Of a stretch of 64,000 nt of DNA, positions 8,860 to 18,371 are shown piece by piece. The translations under genes were made by a program, and so were the position numbers. The stretch is from the NCBI GenBank assembly GCA_039679945.1, contig JBDKTY010000068.1:6017-70016 (forward strand), given 5' to 3'. Position 1 is the first letter of the stretch. The number at the start of each line of letters is the position of its first letter. Origin of the DNA: SbD1 sp039679945. GTDB taxonomy: Bacteria; Desulfobacterota; Syntrophobacteria; Syntrophobacterales; Syntrophobacteraceae. A model generated the notes under the pieces. That model made no database searches. It worked only from the letters and a program-made list of their open reading frames with translations, and had not been told where the DNA came from.

Positions 8860-10110
8860 ATGACTCAAGAGAATAATACATCGGTGCAAAGCCACATATT
8901 CTTCACCAAGCAGCCTATACTTGACACCAAACGCAGTATATGGGGATACGAACTGCTGGGAGGCGGACAGAAAGAAGGCATCCACGGAACAATCTCACGG
9001 GAGGAGGGTGTGGCCGGCCTGTTTTCCAGCGCGTGCGTGGAACTCCAGGAGGCCATGCAGCGCGGCAAGAAAATCATGGTGGGCTTTGATGATGCCAGCA
9101 TCGTGACCGGCGTGCCGCACGCCCTTCCCCCATCCTGCGGCGTGGTGCGCGTGCATCCCGGTGAACCGCGGGACGCGGGGTTCCACGCTGTCCTGCAGGA
9201 TCTGCGCGGGCAGGGATACCAGACTGTCATGGAAGTCATGCCCGGCATGCCCTTGTCTGATGACGCCCGCGCCGCGGCTGACATCCTTGCTTTCAATCTC
9301 GGCTTGGATAAGCCCGATCAGTCTTTGCTGAACGGAATGCGAACGCCTCACACCGTGATGCTGGCGCACGGTGTCAAAAGCATTGAACAATTTCAGGCTG
9401 CCCGGGATATGGGATTTACCCTTTTTCAGGGCCCGTTTTTCAAAGAGCCCGAATATGTAAAAGAACGCAAGCTGGCTTCCAATGCGGCTTCACGTTTGAA
9501 CCTCCTGCGCCTCCTGGAAGCCGGTGATCCGGATTTCAAGGCGCTGGGCGCGGCCATTCGAACGGATGTTTCTATCAGCTTTCGACTGTTGGCTTATCTG
9601 AACAGCCCATGGTTCGGGCTTCGGCAAAATATCCAGTCCATCGACCATGCCATCAAGATGCTCGGCTGGCTGAAGCTCAAGAGCTGGCTACGCGCGGTGA
9701 TCCTTGTCGACATGGCCGGAAAGGACGAGGTGCCGCGGGAACTGGCGGCACTTTCACTCCAGCGGGCCAAGTTTTTCGAACTGCTCACGACGCACTATGA
9801 TTATTGGGGATTTAATCCGGGTACGCTGTTCCTGCTAGGTTTGCTTTCGCTGATAGACGCAATTCTCGGTATGCCCATGATGAGCCTGGTTGAACTGCTG
9901 CCGCTGGACGCCAAACTCAAGTCAGCTCTGACGGGCGACCCCAACAACGAATACCGGCCTCTTTTCAGGCTCCTGGAATGCCTGGAGGATGGGGACTGGC
10001 CCGCGCTCACGGTGCAGACGCAGAATCTGTTCATGGATCTCGACCAGGTCAGGGATACCTTCGCCCAGGCCCGGGAATGGGGGGCGGGCTTTTTTGTGTC
10101 ACCCGCCTGA
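8860..10110 (+). CDS. EAL/HDOD signalling protein (YuxH type)
   Basis: About 416 residues. The N-terminal half follows the EAL fold (FFTKQPILDTKRSIWGYELL, later DMGFTLFQGPFF), but the EAL signature and metal-binding acidic residues are absent (MEVMPGMPL stands where ExL is expected), so it is unlikely to hydrolyse cyclic di-GMP. The C-terminal half is an HDOD domain (SISFRLLAYLNSPWFGLR, IDHAIKMLGWLKLKSWL), a non-catalytic relative of HD phosphohydrolases. The frame is open into the previous gene; I chose the ATG at 8860 because the family starts at this point, although its ribosome site is weak. An ATG at 8788 is an alternative. Its last codon lies 2 nt from the end of the convergent glgP. 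Proteins of this type take part in signalling and stress control; the partner here is unknown. Confidence 0.88.
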   Translation: MTQENNTSVQSHIFFTKQPILDTKRSIWGYELLGGGQKEGIHGTISREEGVAGLFSSACVELQEAMQRGKKIMVGFDDASIVTGVPHALPPSCGVVRVHPGEPRDAGFHAVLQDLRGQGYQTVMEVMPGMPLSDDARAAADILAFNLGLDKPDQSLLNGMRTPHTVMLAHGVKSIEQFQAARDMGFTLFQGPFFKEPEYVKERKLASNAASRLNLLRLLEAGDPDFKALGAAIRTDVSISFRLLAYLNSPWFGLRQNIQSIDHAIKMLGWLKLKSWLRAVILVDMAGKDEVPRELAALSLQRAKFFELLTTHYDYWGFNPGTLFLLGLLSLIDAILGMPMMSLVELLPLDAKLKSALTGDPNNEYRPLFRLLECLEDGDWPALTVQTQNLFMDLDQVRDTFAQAREWGAGFFVSPA

Positions 10111-10112
10111 GG

Positions 10113-12602
10113 CTACTTGTAGAGCGGCTGCACGCCCCATATCCCGCTTGCATACTCCAGCACCGCCCGGTCGCTGGAAAACTTGCCCATGTTTGCGGTA
10201 TTGAGAATGGTCTTGCGGGTCCATTCGTCCGTGTCCGTGAATAGCAGGTCCACTTTGTCCTGTGTGTCCACGTAGCTCCGGTAGTCCGCGAGGAGCATAA
10301 AAAAGTCGCCCTGTCGCAACAGGGCATCCACGATGGGCATAAACAGGCCCGGCTCGCCGGGCGAGAAACCGCCCGAGGCAATCAGGTCAACGGCGTGCCT
10401 GAGTTCCGGATCATTCTCATAGAAACTCAACGGGTTATAGCCCGTCTGCCTCAGATGTTCCACTTCCTCGGCTTTCAGCCCGAAGAGAAAGAAGTTCTCC
10501 GAACCGACCTCCTCCCTGATCTCCACATTCGCGCCGTCCAGGGTGCCGATTGTCAGTGCCCCGTTGATGGCGAATTTCATATTGCCCGTGCCGGAAGCCT
10601 CCATGCCCGCCGTGGATATCTGCTCCGAGAGATCAGCCGCCGGGATGACCTTCTCCGCCTGGGAGATGCAGTAGTTGGGCAGAAAGAGCAGCCGCAGCCG
10701 CCCCCGCACGTCAGGGTCAGTGTTGACCACTTCGGCCACGGAATTGAAAAGTTTGATGATCAGCTTGGCCAGGAAATAGCCCGGGGCCGCCTTGCCGCCG
10801 AGCAGGACCGTGCGCGGCGTGAAATCGCCGTTCGGATTTTCCTTGATGCGTTTGTAGCGCGTTATGACGTGCAGAATGTTCAGGAGTTGTCGTTTGTACT
10901 CGTGGATGCGTTTGAACTGGCAGTCGAACATGGAGTGGGGATCGATGCCCATGCTCATCTTACGCAGCACGTAGCGGGCCAGCCTTTTCTTGTTTTGGAG
11001 CTTCGCCTCGGCGAAGGCATGGCGGAACCGGGCGTCGTCGGCCAGGGGAATGAGGCCCCTGAGCCGGTACAGGTCGCACTCCCAGCCCGGTCCGATAGCT
11101 TCGGTAATGAGGCTTGAAAGCGCGGGGTTGGCCTGCAGGAGCCATCGACGGGGCGTGACACCGTTTGTGATGTTCTTGAACTTTTGGGGATAGTACAGGT
11201 GGAAGTCGTTGAACAGGCTATCCTTGAGAATTTGCGTGTGAAGGGCGGCCACGCCGTTTACCGAATGACTGCCGACAATGGCCAGGTTGGCCATGCGCAC
11301 CCGCTTTTCGTGACCTTCCTCGATAATGGACATGCTTTCCAGTCGTCTCGCATCGCCGGGGTAGGCGGCGGCCACGTCCCGCAGAAAGCGGCGGTTGATT
11401 TCGTGGATGATCTCGAGATGCCGGGGCAGCAGGTGGCCGATGAGTTCCTCGGGCCAGGTCTCCAATGCCTCGGGCAGCACGGTGTGGTTTGTGTACGCAA
11501 AGGTATTGGTGCAGATATCCCAGGCCTGCTCCCAGGACAGCATCTCCACGTCCAGCAGGAGTCGCATCAGTTCGGGGATGGCAATGGAAGGGTGCGTGTC
11601 GTTTAACTGGATCGCCACGTGGTCGGCGAACCCGTCAATGGCTCCGTGCTGTTTCCGGTGCCTGCGCATGATATCCTGGAGAGTGGCCGCGACCAGGAAG
11701 TACTGCTGCTTCAAACGCAGTTCCTTGCCCTGTTCCATTTTGTCGTTTGGATAGAGCACCTTGGAAATATTCTCGCTCACAACCTTGTCGTGCATGGCGC
11801 CGATATAGTCGCCCCGGTTGAATTCGGTCAGGTTGAAATCGCGGCTCGACTGGGCGGCCCAAAGCCTCATGTTGGTGACGTGGCCGCAGGCGTAACCGGG
11901 GACGAGAATATCGCAGGGCATGGCCATGACATTTTGGGTGTCCACCCAGCGGTAGCGCCGCTGACCTTCTGAATCGAGGTAGGATTCACTCCTGCCGTGG
12001 AATTTGATCTCGTAGAGGAGTTCCCTCCGGACTATCTCCCACGGGCTGCCCTGGCGACGCCAGTTGTCACAGCTCTCCTCCTGGCAGCCGTTTACGATGT
12101 TCTGGTAGAAGATGCCGTAGTCGTAGAGGATTCCATAACCATAGCCGGGGATCCTGAGGCTGGCGATGGAGTCCATATAACAGGACGCAAGGCGTCCGAG
12201 ACCGCCGTTGCCAAGCCCCGCGTCATATTCCACCTCTTCGATGTCATCCAGCGACAGGCCGAGTCTTTCGAGCACCTCCCGGCAACCCTGCTCCATGCCC
12301 ATGTTGGTGAGATAGTTCATTAGAAATCTTCCGGGCAGGAATTCAAGCGACAGGTAGTACACCCGTTTGACCATGCTGTCGTAGTAGGTGCGCTGAGTAT
12401 CCAGCCACATTCTGATGAGGCGGTCGCGGATGCTGTATGCCAACCCATTGAAATAGCGGAACTTATCTTTTCCAAAAAGCTCATTACCCAAGGTTGTGAC
12501 GATATGGAGTTGAATATCGGCGGCCAGGGTATCGAGACTCATGAGATCTTCGGTCGTTCGAGGGGCTTCCGAGGCTTTCCGGGGTTTGATCATGTCGGGC
12601 AT
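10113..12602 (-). CDS. glgP: Glycogen/alpha-glucan phosphorylase
   Basis: An 829-residue GT35 enzyme that releases glucose-1-phosphate from storage alpha-glucans using pyridoxal phosphate. The PLP-lysine box is intact: EASGTGNMKFAINGALT, with Lys at about 676, followed by GTLDGANVEI. The N-terminal region has YYLSLEFLPGRFL and GLGNGGLGRLASCYMDS, and the middle has QLNDTHPSIAIPELMR. Length is normal for the bacterial family. The ATG at 12602 has GAGGA 7 nt upstream. It converges on the EAL/HDOD gene with only 2 nt between them. It works in glycogen mobilisation; a GH13 glycosidase about 12 kb away may act on related glucans, but no glycogen synthesis genes are in the window. Confidence 0.97.
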   Translation of the reverse strand: MPDMIKPRKASEAPRTTEDLMSLDTLAADIQLHIVTTLGNELFGKDKFRYFNGLAYSIRDRLIRMWLDTQRTYYDSMVKRVYYLSLEFLPGRFLMNYLTNMGMEQGCREVLERLGLSLDDIEEVEYDAGLGNGGLGRLASCYMDSIASLRIPGYGYGILYDYGIFYQNIVNGCQEESCDNWRRQGSPWEIVRRELLYEIKFHGRSESYLDSEGQRRYRWVDTQNVMAMPCDILVPGYACGHVTNMRLWAAQSSRDFNLTEFNRGDYIGAMHDKVVSENISKVLYPNDKMEQGKELRLKQQYFLVAATLQDIMRRHRKQHGAIDGFADHVAIQLNDTHPSIAIPELMRLLLDVEMLSWEQAWDICTNTFAYTNHTVLPEALETWPEELIGHLLPRHLEIIHEINRRFLRDVAAAYPGDARRLESMSIIEEGHEKRVRMANLAIVGSHSVNGVAALHTQILKDSLFNDFHLYYPQKFKNITNGVTPRRWLLQANPALSSLITEAIGPGWECDLYRLRGLIPLADDARFRHAFAEAKLQNKKRLARYVLRKMSMGIDPHSMFDCQFKRIHEYKRQLLNILHVITRYKRIKENPNGDFTPRTVLLGGKAAPGYFLAKLIIKLFNSVAEVVNTDPDVRGRLRLLFLPNYCISQAEKVIPAADLSEQISTAGMEASGTGNMKFAINGALTIGTLDGANVEIREEVGSENFFLFGLKAEEVEHLRQTGYNPLSFYENDPELRHAVDLIASGGFSPGEPGLFMPIVDALLRQGDFFMLLADYRSYVDTQDKVDLLFTDTDEWTRKTILNTANMGKFSSDRAVLEYASGIWGVQPLYK

Positions 12603-13027
12603 GGGAGTATCCTCGCCGGAATGTCGACGGCCAGTGGAAATAGTGGAACTTCGGTAGAGGAAAACGACAAAACCACCTTCGATGAATCAGGCGCGGTTTG
12701 CGGCAACCTCGTGCCTTTTCCAGGCTTTCTCCGGGGTCCGGTTGTCCGCAAACACCCGCAACATCAGGAAAATACATAGTAGACAGCGGGAAAGTTCATA
12801 TATCATTGCGCGAAAAAGACGCAACGCCTCCCATTCGCGCGTGGATGCGCTCAACAGGCGAAGATCCTAGCTGAAATAGGCCTGGATCGCAACGGAGAGT
12901 TCAGTCAATCGGTGGATAAGGAGATATCGTTCAGGCAGTGCGTCAATGGCTTGCATCTCTCGCAATGAGTGCGGCGAAGCCTTGAGCGGCCTGTGTGCGG
13001 TTCCCGTCCGGGTTGCGGCAATCCAGC
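12603..13027. other. Intergenic region upstream of glgP
   Basis: This spacer contains the probable glgP promoter region, though I cannot pin a promoter. On the minus strand 12867-12960 an open frame ends with a helical-looking sequence (MQAIDALPERYLLIHRL) before a stop. It has no start of its own and runs into the DcuA gene in another frame. It may be the remnant of a lost gene or chance. Confidence 0.5.
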
Positions 13028-14368
13028 CTAGACCAGTCCGCGCACTGTCGCGAGGATGAAACCGACAATGCACGACGTGATCACGCCGATCAGACCGGGC
13101 AGGATGAAGCTGTGGTTAATGACGTACTTGCCGATTCGGGTCGTTCCCGAGCGGTCGAACTGGATCGCCGCCAGGTCGGACGGATAGGTCGGCAGGATGT
13201 AATAGCCATAGCACGCAGCGGCGAATGCGACGATATACCCTGGATGAACGCCGATCGACAGAGCGACCGGCACCATGGCGCTGATCGCCGCCGCCTGGGA
13301 ATTAACGAGTTTGGAGACGATGAGCAGTGCCACTGCGTAGGTCCATGGCTGAGTCTTTACGAGTTCGGCCAGCGACGCCTTGATCGTCGGCAGGTTGGCC
13401 TCGAACACCGTGTCCGCCATCCAGGCGACCCCGAAAACCGCGACCACCGCAATCATGCCGGCGCGGAACACCTCGCTCTTGCCGATCGCCCCGGCGTTGG
13501 TCTTGGTGAAGATGATGATCAGCGCGCCCGCCATCAGCATGAACATCTGAATCGTCAGAACCATGTTGAGCGGCTTGCCGCCGAACACCGGCCGCAACTC
13601 AGCGAAGGCCCCCAGCAATGCAACGACCGCAATCGCCGAGACGAAGATCCACATTGCCGTCCACTGGCTCGCTTCGAGCTTCTTGTCCAGCAGCGTGGTC
13701 TTTTCGCCATAGACGTACTTGCGGTTTTCGGGATCGGAGATCAGCTTCTGGAAGGTCTCGTCCTTGTCGAGATCTTTTCCGCGGAACCAACTGAAGATGC
13801 CGATCATCAGCACTCCGGCAAGCGTCGATGGAATGGTGACCGAGATCAGCGTCACGAAGTCGATCACAGTGCTGCCGGCTGGAGCCTTGGCCAGGAATGC
13901 GGCCAGCGAGACCACCGCCACCGACACCGGGCTCGCGATGATGCCCATCTGGGCGCCAATCGATGAACCGGCCATCGGGCGCTCGGGCCGGATGTTGTTA
14001 TTGATGGCGACGTCGTAGACGATCGGCAGCATCGTGTAGACGACGTGCCCAGTGCCGCACAGCATGGTTAGGAAGCAGGTAGTGAACGGCGCCAGGATCG
14101 AAACGTACTTCGGGTTTCGACGCAGTAGTTTTTCGGCCAGTTGCAGCAAAACCTCCAAGCCGCCGGAAGCCTGCAGCGTAGCCGAGGCGGCGACCACGGC
14201 GACTATCGTCAAAATTACGTCGACCGGCGGTTTTCCCGGCTGCAGGTGGAAAGCAAATACCATCAGGACGATGCCTATACCGCCTAACAGTCCGAGAGCC
14301 AAACCACCCTTGCGCGCACCATAGAAAAGGCAGATCAGAATGATGACCAATTGCAGGCTCATTAACAT
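13028..14368 (-). CDS. dcuA: Anaerobic C4-dicarboxylate carrier (DcuA/DcuB family)
   Basis: A 446-residue inner-membrane carrier with about ten to twelve hydrophobic segments. Family landmarks are FYGARKGGLALGLLGGIG near the start, LTMLCGTGHVVYTMLPIVYDVA, ERPMAGSSIGAQMGIIASPVSVAV and YPSDLAAIQFDRSGTT. Dcu carriers exchange fumarate, malate or aspartate for succinate, or take up C4-dicarboxylates, in anaerobes. The frame is open for 63 codons further upstream, but family members start at this Met and AAAGGG precedes it by 6 nt. It is monocistronic here. It suits an organism that uses or excretes fumarate or succinate. DcuA versus DcuB function cannot be separated from sequence alone. Confidence 0.93.
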   Translation of the reverse strand: MLMSLQLVIILICLFYGARKGGLALGLLGGIGIVLMVFAFHLQPGKPPVDVILTIVAVVAASATLQASGGLEVLLQLAEKLLRRNPKYVSILAPFTTCFLTMLCGTGHVVYTMLPIVYDVAINNNIRPERPMAGSSIGAQMGIIASPVSVAVVSLAAFLAKAPAGSTVIDFVTLISVTIPSTLAGVLMIGIFSWFRGKDLDKDETFQKLISDPENRKYVYGEKTTLLDKKLEASQWTAMWIFVSAIAVVALLGAFAELRPVFGGKPLNMVLTIQMFMLMAGALIIIFTKTNAGAIGKSEVFRAGMIAVVAVFGVAWMADTVFEANLPTIKASLAELVKTQPWTYAVALLIVSKLVNSQAAAISAMVPVALSIGVHPGYIVAFAAACYGYYILPTYPSDLAAIQFDRSGTTRIGKYVINHSFILPGLIGVITSCIVGFILATVRGLV

Positions 14369-14730
14369 GTGGGGCCCTTTCTTGCTTGAGTCGAACGAGA
14401 TTTTGGGGTCCGACCAGTGCGTGAGATTCTTCTCGCGCATGGCCAGGGTGGTACGGCACTGGCGATTATTCGTTTGCGCGTATCTTGTCCGGTTCCGCCC
14501 AGAAAGAGGTGCGTTGAGATGATGAGAGATCGCTTTTGGATAGTCTTCGCGTAGCATCTCTCGTGAATGCAGTCAAGGGCTATTTTGTGCTATTCCTTTG
14601 CCACTGCCAATCATTGTCGAGGTCTTCCAGGACAATATGCACGTGGGCGGGAGCTTTCGGTTTGTCAGGATCTGGGTCTTATGATCCGCGCGAAGGCGGC
14701 ATTGTTCCGCGGGCAGCCTGACGGCATGCC

Positions 14731-15906
14731 TTACGGACAGGCCCACTTGAAGAGTTCGAACTCACCGCTCTGGCCGATCTTGACAATGGCGGCACACTTG
14801 ACGGGGTCGCCGTGGACAGACTTGAAAGTCATTTTCCCGGTAATCCCGTCGAATTCCCTGATCTTGGCTAAATGATCCTTAATGGCATTGCGGTCTTGTT
14901 CAAGATCCCCGCTCAAGCCTCCGGTGTTCTGGATCGCCTGGAGCAGCAGCCGGGTGGAATCCCAGGTGAGTGCCGCTACTTCGTCCGGGTTGTATCCATA
15001 TTTGGCGTAGTACTGGTCGACGAATTTCTTGGCGGCGTCCCTGGCTCCCGCTGAGACAAAGTGGGTTGTGAAGAAAGAGCCCTTGCAGGAATCGCCGCAA
15101 AGACTGGTCAATTGGGCCGAGCCCCAACTGTCGCTGCCCATGATCGGCTTCTTCCAGCCAAGTTTCCGAGCCTGCTTCACGATCGAAGGGACTTCATTGT
15201 AGTATTGCGGCGTGAACAGAACATCGGCTCCAGAATTGATAATCCTGGTGAGCTGAGCGCTGAAATCCCTGTTTCCGGTCTTGAAGGTTTCAAAAGCAAC
15301 GATTGATCCTGGTCCGTTGATGTTTTCAAAGGCCGTCTTGAAGTACGCGGCGAGGTCCTTGGAGTAGTCGTTGGTGTTGTCATGGAGTACGGCCGCCTTC
15401 CTGGCCCCGAACTCCTCCGTTACAAACTGGGCGACAACCGTCCCCTGAAAAGTATCGAGAAATGATGCCCTGAAGACGTAAGGACGTCCCTCGGTGGTCT
15501 TGGGATTGGTGGACCAGGGAGAGATCATCGGAGTCTTGAGGGCGTTGGAGAGTTCCGCCGCGGGAATGGCCAGGCTGCTCGCATTGGGTCCTATGATTGC
15601 AAGCACCCTGTCCTCGATAATCAGTGTCAATGCGGCAGGCCTTTTCGGGCTCACTGTGGACATATTGTCTTCGTAGATAAATTCGAGCTTATAAGTCTTG
15701 TCCCCCACCTTGATCCCGCCGGCGGCATTGACACTTTCCTTCAGCATTTCGGCGGCAAATTTCGAGCTCTCGCCAACCATTTCAATGTCCCCGGTGAGCT
15801 CGATGTTGAAGCCAAGCTTGATGGTCTGGGCGTGACTCGCGGAAAACGGCGCCGCGAGCAGCAAGCCAAGAAGAACCATGGTACTGACGGTTAGAATCCT
15901 TCGCAT
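14731..15906 (-). CDS. Branched-chain amino acid-type ABC transporter substrate-binding protein (LivJ/LivK family)
   Basis: A 391-residue periplasmic binding protein. A cleavable signal peptide (MRRILTVSTMVLLGLLLAAPFSASHA, residues 1-26) precedes a Peripla_BP_6 domain with IKLGFNIELTGDIEMVGE, VLAIIGPNASSLAIPAAEL, ARKAAVLHDNTNDYSKDLA and GITGKMTF. Members bind branched-chain amino acids, amides, aromatic acids or short-chain compounds. GAGGAG lies 4 nt before the ATG at 15906. No permease or ATPase genes (livHMGF) are adjacent, so this is an orphan component that may serve a transporter encoded elsewhere. The gene appears monocistronic. Confidence 0.93.
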   Translation of the reverse strand: MRRILTVSTMVLLGLLLAAPFSASHAQTIKLGFNIELTGDIEMVGESSKFAAEMLKESVNAAGGIKVGDKTYKLEFIYEDNMSTVSPKRPAALTLIIEDRVLAIIGPNASSLAIPAAELSNALKTPMISPWSTNPKTTEGRPYVFRASFLDTFQGTVVAQFVTEEFGARKAAVLHDNTNDYSKDLAAYFKTAFENINGPGSIVAFETFKTGNRDFSAQLTRIINSGADVLFTPQYYNEVPSIVKQARKLGWKKPIMGSDSWGSAQLTSLCGDSCKGSFFTTHFVSAGARDAAKKFVDQYYAKYGYNPDEVAALTWDSTRLLLQAIQNTGGLSGDLEQDRNAIKDHLAKIREFDGITGKMTFKSVHGDPVKCAAIVKIGQSGEFELFKWACP

Positions 15907-16773
15907 AAGACTCCTCCTCGTGGCGTGACCTCATGGGGAGATAGCACAGACTCAGGGGATAAGCTGCCGTACCCGGTGCAGTGTTACCGCCGGTCGCGCC
16001 TAGAGGCAGCGCCCATGCCGATAACACCACTACGAAACGTCCTGTAATCAGTGTAGCTTATTCCGGGACGGCCCGCCATGGAAAATATTGATGCCGTTAT
16101 TTCCAGGCCGCAGTCTTCAAGTAAGCAAAATACCAGTGCTTGATTCCGTGAAGACGTTCGCTTAATCTTCACTATAACGCCGAAGAGGCACCGACCGAAC
16201 TCTCTTAGACCCTGAATTCCCGAGGACTCAAAGATTGGTGCATCCGTATCCTATTTTTTCAAGCAAGGTGTCCCTGTTCAGGTTCTACCGTGCGGCTAGG
16301 CATGGAGAGCTTTATGAACCCGGGCTCGGGGCTTGCTCCAAGGGCTTGCTGAATCCAGTGTCAAGCTGACTTGAACTTGTTCTCCGCGCACGAATATGGT
16401 TCAATGCTCACGACCACTCGGACCTTTGAATTGCCTTTGCCTCAAGCGGGCTTGGGGCAGCTTCACGTTGAGAGTAAAAATTTTTGACCGGAGTGATGAG
16501 ACGGCTTTCCATTGAAATCAAGCCGTGGATCTTCCCGCGTTGCCGCGTGATATAAAGTTGCGTTCAAGGTGGTATCGAGGGATCCTTTCCGGAAGTGCGG
16601 AGAGTTGTGCCCCACACCTCCTTCGCCGCCGAGCGGCTCGTTATGGAGGGGCCGGGGAAGCATTCCGCGGCTCATTTAAGCTCGAAAAGTAACATCCTGA
16701 ACGCAAACTCATATGACCCGATATTGCGGGTGTGCCGGCGTTGCTTCCGGGAAAAGGAATTGACGGAGCGGGG
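15907..16773. other. Intergenic region between divergent genes
   Basis: This 0.87 kb lies between the LivJ-like gene and the kinase/nuclease fusion and should contain promoters for both. No supported gene is visible. It carries one copy of the 12-mer CTTGAACGCAAC (as its complement at 16557-16568), a word that recurs exactly in three other noncoding regions of this window. Confidence 0.6.
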
Positions 16774-17754
16774 ATGGCGGTCATAACAATATCCAGGGAG
16801 CCGGGGGCCCTGGGGGAAGAAGTTGCGGCCCGGGTAGCGGGGTTATTGGGATTCCTGCTTGTCGACAGAGGATTCCTTGCCCGGTTCCGGCAAGAGGCGG
16901 ACCTCGGCGAAGCCGACGTGGCGGGGGTGGATGAGGCGAATTTGGGCGAAGAGTGCGGGAGCGATCCGGAAAGCGAGGACTGCGCCAAATTGCGGCCCGA
17001 TCTTATTGCCCGGTTAGCCGGGGATCACGACCTGGTGGTGATCGGCGGAGGCGGTCAGGGTTTGTTCCAAAACCGGCCCGGGACGTTGCATGTGCGGATC
17101 GTCGCATCCCGCCGGTTCCGGGTTGGACAAGCGCGGAGTCATAGAGGCCTTACCGCCCGGGAAGCTCGACGCTATATTATGGATCTGGAGGCACGGCGTT
17201 CCCGCTATGTGCGTTTCCTGTACCGGATGAACTGGGCTGACCCCTCTCTATATGATTTGACGCTCCGAATGGATCGTCTCTCGATTGAACAGGCCCTGAA
17301 CCTCATCGTGGCGGCCGCTGATGAAATGCGGCTCCGGCAGGTGCCAAGAAGGCTGATTGTTGAAAACCTCCTGCCCGAGATAGAAAAACGGCGAAGCAGC
17401 GCGCGTTTCGCCAATGACACCGAAAGAGAATTTGCCCGCTTCCTGGAATTCTATCGTATTCCCTATCAATATGAGCCACGCACTTTCCCCTTGGAGGTGG
17501 ATGCGAACGGTAAAGTCCTGGAAGCCTTTGCACCGGACTTTTACCTCCCGGAGCAGGACCTTTTCATCGAACTCACCACGATGAAACAAAGCCTGGTTAC
17601 TCGCAAGAACCGGAAAATACGAAAACTGCGGCGGCTTCACCCCGAGGTAAATATTCGCATCTTCTATCAGCGGGATTTCTACAATCTCCTGGCTAAATAT
17701 GGTTTGCTGAAGGAAACCTCGGACAAGAATGTCAGGCCGCCGGATCGTGAATAA
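16774..17754 (+). CDS. Cytidylate-kinase-like domain fused to a PD-(D/E)XK nuclease-like domain
   Basis: A 326-residue protein. Residues 1-185 match the cytidylate-kinase-like family (MAVITISREPGALGEEVA, LVVIGGGGQGLFQ, LHVRIVASRRFRV, the dimer-interface LTAREAR, then NWADPSLYDLTLRMD). The P-loop equivalent is GALGEE rather than GSGGRE, so nucleotide binding is uncertain. Residues about 210-320 look like a PD-(D/E)XK nuclease core: EREFARFLEFYRIPYQYEP, D255 in APDFYLPE, E266 in LFIELTT, then a basic KNRKIRKLRRL helix. The Lys expected after E266 is replaced by Thr. The ATG at 16774 is preceded by GGAGCGGGG; a GTG 42 nt upstream is less likely. The hypoxanthine phosphoribosyltransferase gene follows within 50 nt, so a link to nucleotide metabolism or RNA/DNA repair is possible. 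The joint function is unknown. Confidence 0.85.
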   Translation: MAVITISREPGALGEEVAARVAGLLGFLLVDRGFLARFRQEADLGEADVAGVDEANLGEECGSDPESEDCAKLRPDLIARLAGDHDLVVIGGGGQGLFQNRPGTLHVRIVASRRFRVGQARSHRGLTAREARRYIMDLEARRSRYVRFLYRMNWADPSLYDLTLRMDRLSIEQALNLIVAAADEMRLRQVPRRLIVENLLPEIEKRRSSARFANDTEREFARFLEFYRIPYQYEPRTFPLEVDANGKVLEAFAPDFYLPEQDLFIELTTMKQSLVTRKNRKIRKLRRLHPEVNIRIFYQRDFYNLLAKYGLLKETSDKNVRPPDRE

Positions 17755-17804
17755 TGTACTCCGATGGCTCATCTCCTATCCATGGGCGCTGGAAGAAGAC
17801 TCAC

Positions 17805-18371
17805 ATGCTAAGCCGTTTTGACCAATACATCGTCGAGGTCCTGATCACACAGGATGCAATTGCCCGGCGGGTTGCCGAGATGGGCCGGGAGGTGGCCGCA
17901 ACTTACGGGAATTCATTGCCGCTGTTGGTTGGGGTACTGAAGGGAAGCGCCTTGTTCATGGCCGATCTGATCAGGCACATGGACATCCCTTTGGAGATGG
18001 ATTTCATGGCCGTGGCAAGCTATGCCGGTCATGAGCCGGGGCAGTCCAGCGGAGCGGTGCGCATTACCAAAGACCTTGACCATGTAATCGAGGGACGCGA
18101 GGTTCTCCTGGTCGAGGGCATCGTGGACACGGGGATGACCTCGGGCTACATTCTCCGTAATCTGAAAGCACGGCAACCGCGCTCTATTCGCCTGTGCACC
18201 TTGCTGGACAAGCCGGCTCGGCGCATTGTCAAGGTGCCGGTGGCATTCAGGGGGTTCGAGATCCCCGACCGGTTTGTTGTGGGCTATGGACTTGATTTTC
18301 AGCAGTTGTACCGAAACTTGCCCTACATCGGAGTTCTCAGTGGTGAGGCGACAGGGCTGGCTCGTGATTGA
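17805..18371 (+). CDS. hpt: Hypoxanthine (guanine) phosphoribosyltransferase
   Basis: A 188-residue purine-salvage enzyme transferring phosphoribose from PRPP to hypoxanthine or guanine. Recognisable parts are LPLLVGVLKGSALFMADL, the MDFMAVASYAG loop, LLDKPARR, and FVVGYGLDFQQLYRNLPYIGVL at the C-terminus. The PRPP signature reads LLVEGIVDTGMTSG, so the second residue of the usual acidic Glu-Asp pair is Gly; activity may be altered. The start at 17805 fits the family and has AGAAG upstream; the frame is open a further 17 codons. It follows the kinase/nuclease-like fusion closely and is probably co-transcribed with it. Confidence 0.93.
   Translation: MLSRFDQYIVEVLITQDAIARRVAEMGREVAATYGNSLPLLVGVLKGSALFMADLIRHMDIPLEMDFMAVASYAGHEPGQSSGAVRITKDLDHVIEGREVLLVEGIVDTGMTSGYILRNLKARQPRSIRLCTLLDKPARRIVKVPVAFRGFEIPDRFVVGYGLDFQQLYRNLPYIGVLSGEATGLARD

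Noticed and set aside
10067..10095. AGGCCCG...CGGGCTTTTTT, a possible intrinsic terminator on the plus strand
   Set aside because: The T-run ends before the stop codon of the EAL/HDOD gene (10108-10110), so termination there would give transcripts without a stop. In the other direction it has no T-run.
12867..13073. Minus-strand short frame ending next to glgP
   Set aside because: No start signal and it overlaps the 3' end of the DcuA gene; at most a remnant.
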